Positions 13,801-23,678 of a DNA stretch of 64,000 bases are shown here, piece after piece. Positions within the stretch are counted from its first letter, which is position 1; each line of letters begins with the position of its first letter. Below the pieces are notes generated by a model. The model made no database searches, was not told the origin of the DNA, and saw only the letters and a list, made by a program, of their open reading frames with translations. This DNA comes from Piper betle (Eukaryota; Streptophyta; Magnoliopsida; Piperales; Piperaceae): the NCBI GenBank assembly GCA_033002965.1, contig JAURVB010013111.1, positions 62,001-126,000 on the forward strand, given 5' to 3'. The translations under genes were made by a program, and so were the position numbers.

Positions 13801-14590
13801 GAAGATTTCTTTTTATTACTCATCCTAATTAATACATATAGTTTAACATGTAAACTATGCATTGCATACCAACAAAAATAGTATAAATGGGAACTGGATA
13901 AGTAGCTGAAAGGCAGCATGAAAAAATTAAAACGAATTGAAGGCATTCAAAAAAGAGACTGGCCTTGTCACAGACAATAGTTCGGCGAGGGACGAGGAAG
14001 ACAAAGTAGTCTCGTGGGAGTCCGTGGGTGAGGTCATGGTGAATGTGGGAGGAAACGAGCCTGGCCAGATCAAGTTGGGAGCGAATCAGGTAAATGACTT
14101 TAGACACATCGCCTTGGATGGCGTCGGACGGGGAGGAGTGGGCGGAGCCGGGAAGCTTGCGGTGGGGCGACAACCGGATGAACTGTTCGACGTCGTGCTC
14201 CTTGAGAAGGCTGGTGGGAGGAGGAGGGTCAGCGATCCGCTTAACGTCGGATCCAATACCAGGCACTTTCGCCCCCGAATCTGTATTAGTGGTCACGGGA
14301 TGGGATAGAAAAGTAAAGTGATTGATAAAATAAGAAACAAAGCGAGGATATGGGGATTGAAAATACATTATCAAGAAGCTTGATGATGTCCTTGACAGAC
14401 TGCTCCCTGGTGAGATCAAGAAGGAGCGGTGTGATACAAAAACGACGAATTATGAAGATGAGAAAAGAACAAAGGTGAGAGACAAAAAAGTGTACCTGAG
14501 GGATTTAAAATCGAGAGGGGCGTTGTCCAAATTGGGGATTACAGAGGACGTTCGGGAAGAAGTGGACGATGAAGAGGAGGCTGGGGCCAT
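7882..14590 (-). CDS. VPS33: vacuolar protein sorting protein 33 (Sec1/Munc18 family), 5' thirteen exons
   Basis: VPS33 is the SM-family subunit of the HOPS and CORVET tethers. It works with VPS16 at the vacuole and late endosome to promote SNARE assembly. Exons (minus strand, 5' to 3'): 14590-14496, 14406-14367, 14280-13964, 13274-13164, 13031-12966, 10601-10494, 10403-10359, 9746-9690, 9560-9469, 9093-9042, 8961-8908, 8152-8087, 7988-7882. They give about 403 codons of a family usually near 600. Diagnostic stretches are RGRKCLVLDPTLSG (exon 3), LYMVPIDEDVLSLELD (exon 4), ILIDRE joined to VDMITPMCTQLTYEGLLDE (exons 7-8), HISNGAVEVDSSV (exon 9) and VLRQKATSMKQEY (exon 11). The start ATG at 14590 gives a serine-rich leader before IPNLDNAPLDF, which matches the family N-terminus. 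All junctions keep frame with GT-AG ends, except a GC donor at intron 3. Exon 3 carries a one-base deletion. The 3' exons fall outside the window. Confidence 0.9.
11040..12925 (+). mobile_element. decayed Ty1/copia internal fragment in VPS33 intron 5
   Basis: Plus-strand pieces in copia order. A pre-integrase segment (11291-11524, SHEHLGNPSLNKLKL and a CESC) is followed by integrase core remnants (11560-12000). Then come the integrase tail (11908-12252; CAFLGYSHTQKGYCCF), the linker (12236-12625) and the start of reverse transcriptase (12681-12923; RLKARLVVERYNQIAGLNYHHTFSPV). Stops and shifts break it into at least five frames. It ends before the YxDD motif. I see no LTRs or TSD, so both ends are lost. 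It is antisense to VPS33. Confidence 0.85.
13964..14280 (-). CDS. VPS33: VPS33 exon 3, with an apparent -1 frameshift
   Basis: The exon opens in frame with intron 2 and encodes IRGRKCLVLDPTLSGSLTLLL. in frame one up to a CTCCTCCTCCCACC tract near 14218-14227. After that tract the family sequence continues only in the neighbouring frame (TSLLKEHDVEQF, later KVIYLIRSQLDLARLVSSHI and DYFVFLVPRRTIVCDK). The exon is 317 nt long, while an intact one would be 318, so one base is missing. Between KEHDVE and KVIYLIRSQ it also has a linker longer than I expect for the family. The exon is much more GC-rich than exons 4-13. Confidence 0.85.
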
Positions 14591-15187
14591 TGGAATGGGG
14601 AAGAGGAGAAGGAAGAGAGAGACGCGTCGTGGTTGAGGACGCCGCGGAGAAGGGCGTCGCCGGCGGCGAGATTGAACGAGGAAGGGAAGGGGGAGATGGA
14701 GAGAGCCGAGACGACTTCTATTTTTACAAGATACTATTTAAACATTAAAGTCACTCATTAGGAGTAGTTATAGTTAAGCTGCGGAAAAATATCCTTAAAT
14801 CATGAATACTAAACGAGTCACTTTGGACCTTAACCTGGCGAGATGACTTGTCCCGTAAATAAATTTTAATTTTATGCATAAATTTACTATTGAATAAACT
14901 AGATATATTGTAATAATTTAATATTATATATATATATATTATAATTGATTTTATACGTAGATTAAAATTAAATGAGAAGATATAATATAATAATTTAATT
15001 TTTTATTATATTTTTTAAGGTAAATAGACTAAACTTTGAAAATAAAAAATTAAAAATTGAAATTTATTAGGTCCGAACATGTGATATAGGGGAGGGGAGG
15101 TATTTTAATTATTATTTTTTATAAGAATTTAAAAATTGAGAGTAGCTGAACCCGTAACTCTTTACACGCTCGCGAACCAAATCGATG
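14591..15187. promoter_or_regulatory. VPS33 5' UTR and upstream region
   Basis: From the VPS33 ATG outward, about 130 bp are GC-rich and purine-rich on the plus strand, as expected for a 5' UTR. Beyond about 14720 the sequence turns strongly AT-rich up to the LTR that starts near 15188. So only about 600 bp separate the VPS33 start codon from the transposon block. No specific promoter element is claimed. Confidence 0.4.
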
Positions 15188-16216
15188 TGTCACAAGCCTG
15201 GTTAGGTCAGCTAAACAAAACTTAACTTGTATGGATCTAATCCCAAAGTCTTAAGATAAAAATACGACTCCTCATGCATGGATAAATGCACAGAACCCTA
15301 ACATGCTACTATCTGAATAACATGTAAACTAATTTACACACTAACAACAATTGTAATAAATCAATAAGAATTCTAAAAAGTATAATTAGGGGTCACCTTG
15401 TCAAAATAATATATACAAACATATATGAATATATCATATATTTGCATTTACATAGAATTCTAATCTATAATGCATTGATCACTCTGAATCTTGGGTCTCT
15501 ACCCACCTATGCAATCTATTCACATTTCATATCATATCATCATATTTTAGCATTTAATCACATCATTCTCAATATAATAACATCATAAACAAAATATTAA
15601 CCACTCTATCAGCTAACATGTATGTGCAAGTGACATCATTGCTCCTCCATCTAGGTTGACGCATTCAACTCATGATTATCACTTATATATAGTATAAAAG
15701 CAAGATAGTAACAAGTGTTATTGGTCCAAAATATAACTATAACAAACTAGCTATGAGAGCTAACTCTCATGTGAAGAAAAACATTCATATATTTCACCAG
15801 AACTCTCTAAAGGGCACCTACTGAGGAGCCATCATGTTGTAGACCCGGTAGTATCCAGAACTGTTTGCTTTATCGATGCCTCTCCTGGCATTTTTATAAT
15901 TTCATTTTTCTGGTCCATCGAGACTACAAGTATATCCTAAGCCCTCTCATTTCCTTGAGCACGAAGGCCGAGTACTCTCTGGTAGTCGCCATTAATACCC
16001 TTTGAATCACAAGTTTGGACGTGTACTGTACTTAATAATATCTATAAACCTCTACGTTCTCTGTGTGTAGGGAACTCAAACACGGAGTTGTCAAGATCCC
16101 TCGGGAATGGAACAGTCCACTCATTAATCCAAAGCCCGCTTTGACTATCACGTGCATTTGCTCATGGTACGTGCAAGTCGGTTTCACCATCTCACATCTC
16201 ACTGAAAACTCAATAA

Positions 16217-16240
16217 AATTATATATATATATATATAGGC
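16217..16240 (+). promoter_or_regulatory. TATA-like box of LTR E
   Basis: A TA-repeat followed by GGCC, at the same place as TA-boxes in LTRs A (18446-18461) and B (25555-25570, minus). It is preceded in each by the conserved CTCAC-GAAAACT stretch and followed by an AGGGATTTATATAATAGGCC-like block. Its position and conservation suggest the LTR promoter core. Confidence 0.4.
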
Positions 16241-17356
16241 CAGGGAAGGGATTTATATAATAGGCCCGAAAGTAACTTGTGGTGGATCTTATTTTCGAAA
16301 TCATCCTCGGGGGATCTCATCCTCGAGGGTTATTAATCCAGAAAATTGTTCGGTTAAATGGCCCGAGTTAAGTGGGATCCAATAAAACGCTACTTAACCC
16401 ATCCTGCAAGCAATAAAATAAACATACAATAGAATAGAGTATAAAACAGATGCAAATCCTAAACAGACCTAATAGAAGCTCCAAGTGTGTCTTTGCGCTT
16501 AGGCAACGAGCTCCTACTTCTTACTCACACATCAAATCTAGAAGCTAACGCTTGCTAACTAAATGATGCATCAACTCAACATGAACATTACACTCCTAAC
16601 ACAGTCATCATCCATCACAATTAGTAATCATCAGTGTGAAAATAATTTTAATTCAACCTATTCATAGCAATTTTATTGTGTTTTTCTAAGTTATGTTGTA
16701 GTCGATTAGCATGCTTAGATTTAATTTACCTTATTAAATCACTTAACATTCATTCACTATAAATCACATCTTGCAAATCATCACTTCATTCGTAGTCAGA
16801 CATTTATCATGACAATTAATCAATCCTAGCATGTTGTGCTAACAATCATCAATTTTAAATAATTAAATTGGAGGTAATTATACCTCACGTCATCAGTAAT
16901 TGGTGATGGCTAGGGTATTGTCGCGTGTCTTGGAGCTCGAATTTGGCGCTCATCAGCATCTGAAGTTCGATCGAGTTCAACTAGATGAGCTTAGTGGAAG
17001 ATCTGGTGAATTGCAGCTAATCCATTTTTCCGGTATGGTTCTGACGGTTTTTTGGCAATTTCGATGGTTTTCTGACAGCTTTTTCGATAGTTTTTTTACG
17101 ACAATCACCAGCGGCATCTACTGGTGGGATAGCAGTGGTATTGGGTATTGTTGGCACTGACTCGGCGAGCACGACGCATGTACAATGCGACACAGACGAT
17201 GGGGGTGGTGGCTCAGCAAAAAGGACAAAATAGGGGTGGCCGATGATGGGTGACAAGATTTTGCTGGCATGGGTGGCAATGGGCTCCGCTCTGGTCGGAG
17301 AAGGTCGTGGGAGGGTCCACGAAGTTGAGGTGGCAATTGGATAGCCACGGCGACGG

Positions 17357-20212
17357 TGTAACACCCCATTCCGGCTCACCCGAAAACCGACCCGGAAATG
17401 TCACCGGCGACCGAACCGTTCGCTAATCTACCGGATTCGGTTAAGCCGACCCGGATCTGCCCTCGACGTCTCAAGATGAAGATGCAAACATGAAATGCAT
17501 GAATGAGAACAATTGGGTTCTAACAGAGTCCTACATGCATGCCATGACGTGCAAGCAAAGACAAAATCATTCAACAAGCAAGAAATTTAAATAAAAATTC
17601 ATTAATATTTACGTAAAAAAGGACAGAACCTCCCCTAAAAGTGCAATAGGGGCCAACCTGTCCACAATAAGGGTATATAAATATTTTATCAAAATACGAT
17701 AAAACATAGCAATCTACCATGACATTCACTCACACATTCACATCTATCCGTTCATTTCATAACAGGCAATTCATCAAGACAAAAACATTCTAATAATCAT
17801 TCACACAACATTAAACAACCATCATTATACGTTACACGCGGCAAGTACATGTGTGCGCGGTTCCGTGTTGCTCCTCCGCAGTCCCGACAGCTTTCATCGC
17901 TCGCATTCCTCACCTACATATATATAGAAAAACCATCAGTAACAAGTGTTACCGGCCCGGAAAATAACTAATATCAATCTGGCACAGGAGAGCAAACTCT
18001 CTTGTTGAATGAAAATCATATACTTCCTCAAGAACTCTCATCAGGGCATATATGGGAGCCGTCGCCCTCGGGTCGACAATGTCCCCCTTTCTTTCTCATT
18101 CTCATACCTTGGCCATTTCTCTATCGCTTCTCGCATCAAATCTCATTCCTTTTCGCCCTCTACACCTTCCATATTACTCCTGGCCTTGAGCACGAAGGCC
18201 AAGCACTCTCAAGCAGTCACCTTTAGTACCATTTAAACCACAAGTCTAGACATGCGCTGCAATGTAGTACCCGTGAACCTCCACACTTCTCCGGTTTGAG
18301 GAACTCAAAGGTGGAGTTGTCAAGATCCCTCGGGAATGAAACGGCCCACACACCATTCCAGAGCCCACTATCGACTCACACGTGCCTGCTCGCGTAGCAC
18401 GGTAGTAGGATTTCCCTCATTCAACCTCTCACTAAAAAATGAAAACTATACATATATATAGGTCTAGGTTAGGATTTATACAATAGGCCCCAAGGCATCG
18501 TGAGCTGGATCTGAAGTTCGAAAACAAACTTGAGGGATCTCATCCTCGAGGGTTATTAATCCGAAAAATCGTTGGCTAAATGGCCCGAGTTAAGTGGGAT
18601 CCGATAAAACGCCATTTAACTCGTCCTGCACATGATAAATCAAAAACACAATAGAGTAACGTAAAAATAGAGAACGAGTCCTAAACGGACCTAGTAGAAG
18701 CTCCAAACGAGTCCACGCGCCTAGGCAGTAAGCTCATACACCGTACCTACACAATCAAGCTAAAAACTAACGCTCGCATGATGAATCACACATCCTATAG
18801 CATGCACACACAATCAACACAATCACGCATCAATCAACACACATCAACCTATATCAATTCTAGCAAGTCTACTTAGGCTAGTTTGCATTAGATCATGATC
18901 ATTACCTAGTTACCCTAATTAGTTTCTTAGCCTCCATTTTTAACACCACTCAATCAAACAAATTTCATATTTTATCCTTAATCAAATCTACATTTATATA
19001 CATTATTATAACACACAATTCACCAATCCTACCATGCAATTCTAATAATCAATACTTTCAAATAATTAAGTTAAAATAAATTATACCTTGCGTCGTCAAA
19101 AATCGGCGACGGCTAGGGTTTCCGTTTCGAGGCTCGAAACTCAAATTCGGCACCTAGCAGCATCCGATGTCCGATCAGATTGGACCGGGTACGTTCGGTG
19201 GACGATCCAGCGAATTTCCCATGAATCAAATTTTTCGGCGGTTCCGGCGGTTTTCCAGCGAGTGTCGGCAGTTTTCTGACGGTTTTCCGGCGATGATTCA
19301 GGACGGGGCAATCAGGGGGTCTATCGGCACCAGCTCGACGAGCTTGGTCCGATGGTAGTGTCAAACAAAGTAGCCGGGGCGGTGATGACTATCGGCGGCG
19401 GCGTCGAAAGTGTGTGGCGGTGGCGGCGTGCTCCGATAAGGGCTATGGCCGGCCTCAACGACGGTCGGGATGATGGGGAAACGTCGGCGACGGCGAGGGG
19501 GTGGTCGTCGGGGTCACAGCAGTGGCGGCACTGCCCGGACGGCGGCAAATCAACGAGGGAGGGCGTCGCGGCTTGTGGGGCGATTCCGGCGTCGTGGCAG
19601 CGAGACGGTGGCCGGGGTGGGTCGTGGCGGCACGGCGAGGCGGGGCGGCGTTGATCGGCGGCAGTGTAGCATCGATAGCATTGGCAGTGGCGACCATAGT
19701 GGGCGACGAGAGTTTTTGGGAGGGCAAAGTGTCGAGGAAAGGAGAAAAATACTACTAGTGGCAAACTCGTAAATAAGTATTGACTCGATTCCTACTCGAG
19801 TCAAAATAATAACTAGTTCGTAATAAATCCTAAAAAATCTAGAAAAATATGAAAAAAATCAAATAAAATAAAGCAAACACAACAACATCCAAATGACATG
19901 CTCTATAACTAATAACCCACCCGAATATGATCCAACACGTCCTTATCTGTTATTCAGCCTAAGACTATTTCTACGATCCAACATATAAAAAGAAAAAAAT
20001 ACTGCATACTTTTATATATTCTGATAACTCATTATCTCACCATCTTCTCGATGTTATCATCATATATTCAGGTATACCTGACTCTCATCGCTCATAACTC
20101 ACAGTTGGCCTCGACTCAGCACACGGTTCATGAAACTGACTCGACTCGAACCAACGGTCGAACCGACTGGTTTGGTAACATAAAACCCTTACTCAGAGTC
20201 ATGAGTTTTACA
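17357..20212 (+). mobile_element. solo LTR A, 2.86 kb, nested in LTR E
   Basis: Begins TGTAACACCCC at 17357 and ends GTTTTACA at 20212, with TG...CA ends. It is flanked by the perfect 5-bp TSD GACGG (17352-17356 and 20213-20217). The surrounding sequence is continuous with LTR E on both sides. No internal coding region, primer-binding site or second LTR lies inside, so it is a solo LTR or the LTR-only relic of a gypsy-type element. It holds a TATATATAGG box at 18446-18461 and a GC-rich block at 19090-19760. The open frames in that block are not credible genes. Confidence 0.85.
18446..18461 (+). promoter_or_regulatory. TATA-like box of solo LTR A
   Basis: ACTATACATATATATAGG, aligned with the TA-boxes of LTRs E and B and followed by the conserved GGATTTATACAATAGGCCCC block. 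It is a candidate core promoter of this LTR family. Confidence 0.4.
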
Positions 20213-20570
20213 GACGGTCACCGGCGGCAGAATCGGCAATGCGAGCACGACTCTAGGGCGCTGCTTCCTCGTGTTGTGGAGGTAGGGTGACAGCTGGGGC
20301 ACTTGGGGCGGCATGACGATGGTGCAACGGGGCTAGGCGGCATCGATCGGCGCTGGAATGGTGTCAGTGGCGGCAGTGACAACAAGCGGAGGGTGGCACG
20401 ATGGCGATCAGGGTTTGAAGGAGAAGAAAAAGGGTCGGGCGGTGGTTGACGTCAATATCGTAAATAAGTATTGGCTCAACTCCAACTAAAGTTAAAAATA
20501 ATAATTAGCTTGTAACAAATCCTAAAAAAATCCTGAAAATCAAGGGAAAATCCCATAAAATATATTAATC

Positions 20571-22103
20571 TCACATCATATACATTAGGAATCATAATGG
20601 ACATAGAAGGGCAAAATCTCGTGAATTAAGGTTGAACATCTTAAAAATTAAGAAATTTATATTTCTTAGAATGCTTAACCAAAAACTATGAAATTTTAGG
20701 AGAATAAAGTAGATAATCCGAAGTTTCTAATGTAAAAAAAAACCATTTCAATCAAAGGTCTACCGCTCTAGTTTTGATTAGTTCAAAATAGGGTTCATGT
20801 TTCAAGGGTGCAGAAAATCATGAAATTTCCACACACAAAAAAAATAATATTAGTGCCATAGCACTCTAGCCAAGGCGCTGTGGCAGGATTTCTAATTTTA
20901 ATATCTGATTTTTAACTGTCTTTAATCCAATTTTATTCAAACAAAAATAGGCTTTCATGTAATTCAAGCATGGAACATGTACTATTGCAAAATTTGAATC
21001 TATTGTGATTTACCCTACTTTCTCTTAAGTAGGGGAAAACTATATGTGAATCATATACTTATTCTAAACTGGCAACAAATCACATAAACAATCATATTTT
21101 ATTCTTGTATCATATGATTTATTTAATAATCATGAAGGTCTCAAATTTAACATCAAAACTTGACATTAAAATTTCAATCATAAATAAACTTCTTAATCTT
21201 TTTCACAATTTTACATATTCCTATGTGAAACTTGCATAAAAACATAAAATTTCAAACAATTCATACATGATTTCATTCAACAAATTATAACATCATGATG
21301 AATGATATGCATGCATGATTTACTAGAAATTAAGATTTAGGATTCAATTACTACTATTTAACCTTGTAATTTTTCCTAGATCTCAACTCCTAATGCTCGC
21401 AAATTGATGAAAATTTTATTCTAGACCTATCAAATCTCCATGAAAAGGGTTGGAAGACTGATTTTCTCAACAAAAAAGAGAAGAAGAGGGAGAGGAGAGT
21501 GGTGATCGATCTCTTGGAGAAAAGGAAGCTTTGGTTGTTCCTTTCAAATGCTTATTTATATTAAGTTATACCCTATTACCCGTCTTAGACCCGTTTACTC
21601 CCTTCTTTACCCGCATAGGAAAATTTCCTGAAATCTCTACTACTTACTTAACCCATTAACCATTTAAGCAATCACTTCTTCACAATTCTCCAACATGATC
21701 TATAACATCTAGTAGATGATGAACTTAGTCCATAATCTATGAATGAACTGGCTTTACTTGACTTTAGCTACGGGACAATTTCACCGACCTAAGAACCATT
21801 ACCTTTAGCAGCAGCGGAGGATATGATATTCTATAAAAGCAAAGAACACACTGAAGCTCCTCAATCCTTGCATACTAAGATTCTTCTTATCCGTGCTTTC
21901 TATAACATCTAGTAGATGATGAACTTAGTCCATAATCTTGTCCATAATTGACTTATGGGTACAATATAAGTACAAAACTATTCTAAACATGTTTGACTCC
22001 ATTTAAATTGACCTCCTGGTTAAAGATAAGTGCCTAGCCTCAATATTTTCTAGCCTTATTATATAAGAAACATCTTGTTGGTGATATAGAATTGGTTCGC
22101 ATG
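20571..22103. other. non-coding repeat-like DNA between LTR E and LTR D
   Basis: No coding region. It is AT-rich, with a purine-rich stretch near 21470-21520 (GAGAAGAAGAGGGAGAGGAGAG) like the leader zone of the LTRs here, so it may be a remnant of another LTR. A 40-bp direct repeat is present at 21699-21738 and 21899-21938. Confidence 0.4.
21699..21938. repeat. 40-bp direct repeat, 200 bp apart
   Basis: The sequence beginning TCTATAACATCTAGTAGATG and running through CTTAGTCCATAATCT occurs at 21699-21738 and again at 21899-21938. By eye it is identical in both places. The stretch between the copies is unrelated. Confidence 0.85.
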
Positions 22104-23678
22104 TGTAACACTCCACCTGGTATACCCAACACGAACTGGGGGTTACCTAACATACAAATTCAAACCCCGTAAAAGAGCAAGTTCGGATTATCAACAACAA
22201 TTAAATAAGTTCTATAACATACACATTAGAAGTTCTATAACATACTGATTAAAGGCTCTCTGCCCTCGTCAAGGCTCTCATCCCAAGCTAGTTCATACTT
22301 GTGGAGGCAATTTCACGTTAGTGATAAAATCAATAAGTCTATATAACTAAAATAAACAATTTAAATGACACCAAAAAATATGAGTTTACGTCTAACCTTC
22401 ATTTTAGTAGAGTAAGTGGCCACTCTGCTAGATAATATTTTACCATCTATGATAAAAAACGTTGTCCTTTCCCAAATGAGACAGTAGACTTATGCCCTTA
22501 CCCAAACTTCGATCTTAGAGTACGTAACTAGCTACTCCTTATCCCTCGGACCTCGAGACCTTTTAAATTTTATACTGAGCCTTACACTATAGTGTGATGA
22601 GCTTCACATCACGATCATATATTTTATTCTGGTAGATAAAGTCCAACGCATCACCTTTAATGCCAATGCTATGGCTATACCCTTTACCCGACTAATCAAC
22701 AACTAGTATTCATCTAATATCATAAAGGTTAATGCATAATTCAATCTTTGGGTATTATCTTCCCCCTTGACTAGTCTCTAACAACACATAAACCAAACCA
22801 ATTGATACACATTACTCGTAGAATCTCGTATCGAATATGGAAATGATGATATGTTATGCATGCATATACACTCAAAGCTTTAAAACAAGTACCTTCTCTA
22901 CCCTAAGAATAAGTGTAAAACCTGCGACCTGAGTCAGGGTTTTATATTTCGAATCGGTCGTTTGACCGTTATTTTCAATCGAGTCAATTTCAGAACACGT
23001 GTACAAAACCGAGTTCGGTCGTGTGTTATGAACCATGAGAGTCATGTGTGCCCAAGTATACGATGATAACATTTATTAGAATATATGAGAGTACACCCTT
23101 TTTTTAATCATTTTAGTATTGGACCGTAGAATTATTTTTAGGCCAAATAACTCATTATGATGCATTATAGGGTAGTTTGGGTGGGTTATTAGTTATAGAG
23201 CATGTCATTTGGATGTTATGGTGTATATTTTATTTTATGGGATTTTCCCTGATTTTTCTGGATTTTTCTAGGATTTTATTCCAATTTAGTTATTATTCTT
23301 AACTCAAATCGGTGTCGAGTCAAGTCCTATTTAGGAATTTACCACTGATCATCTTTTCCCCAAACCTAACACTTCAACACTTCTCTTCTTCCTCACCCCC
23401 AAACCCTAGCTGCCGCCTGTGTACGTCATCGTCGCCACCGCCGCTGCCAATGCCATTCTGCAGCCGAGCCACACCACCCCACCCCGTCGTGCCACCTCGA
23501 CCACCCCGGCCACTGTCCAGTCGTTGTGACACAGGAATTGCCCCATGATTTCACCGCTGCTATCATCAACGATTCGTTGTCGTCTACATCGGACCGCCGT
23601 TGCCGTCACGTCGACGCCCCTCCACTTCGACCCCAGAACCTTTCCCTGTACCTAGCGCCACCGCTGAGGTAGACCGTG

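Larger units (their letters stand above)
15188..20570 (+). mobile_element. LTR E (truncated), interrupted by solo LTR A
   Basis: This sequence follows the same order of blocks as solo LTR A. It has a start-like TGTCACAAGCCTGG at 15188 and a GGGGTCACCTTGTC-type block near 15390. Then come the CTCGGGAATGGAACAG block near 16100, a TATATATATAGGCC box near 16219-16240, the GGATCTCATCCTCGAGGG block near 16312, and a GC-rich block either side of A. After A it resumes at 20213 and stays recognisable to about 20570. Its right end (expected TTTTACA) is missing, so no TSD can be given. It is an older relative of A. Confidence 0.7.

Noticed and set aside
14167..14230. A second small intron in VPS33 exon 3 ending at CCACCAG, to explain the frame change
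   Set aside because: The only donor in reach would make an intron of about 50 nt and remove the conserved LVLDPTLSGS segment.
13937..14321. Plus-strand frames of 123 and 75 codons
   Set aside because: Antisense to VPS33 exon 3, which has clear conserved protein sequence and splice sites on the minus strand.
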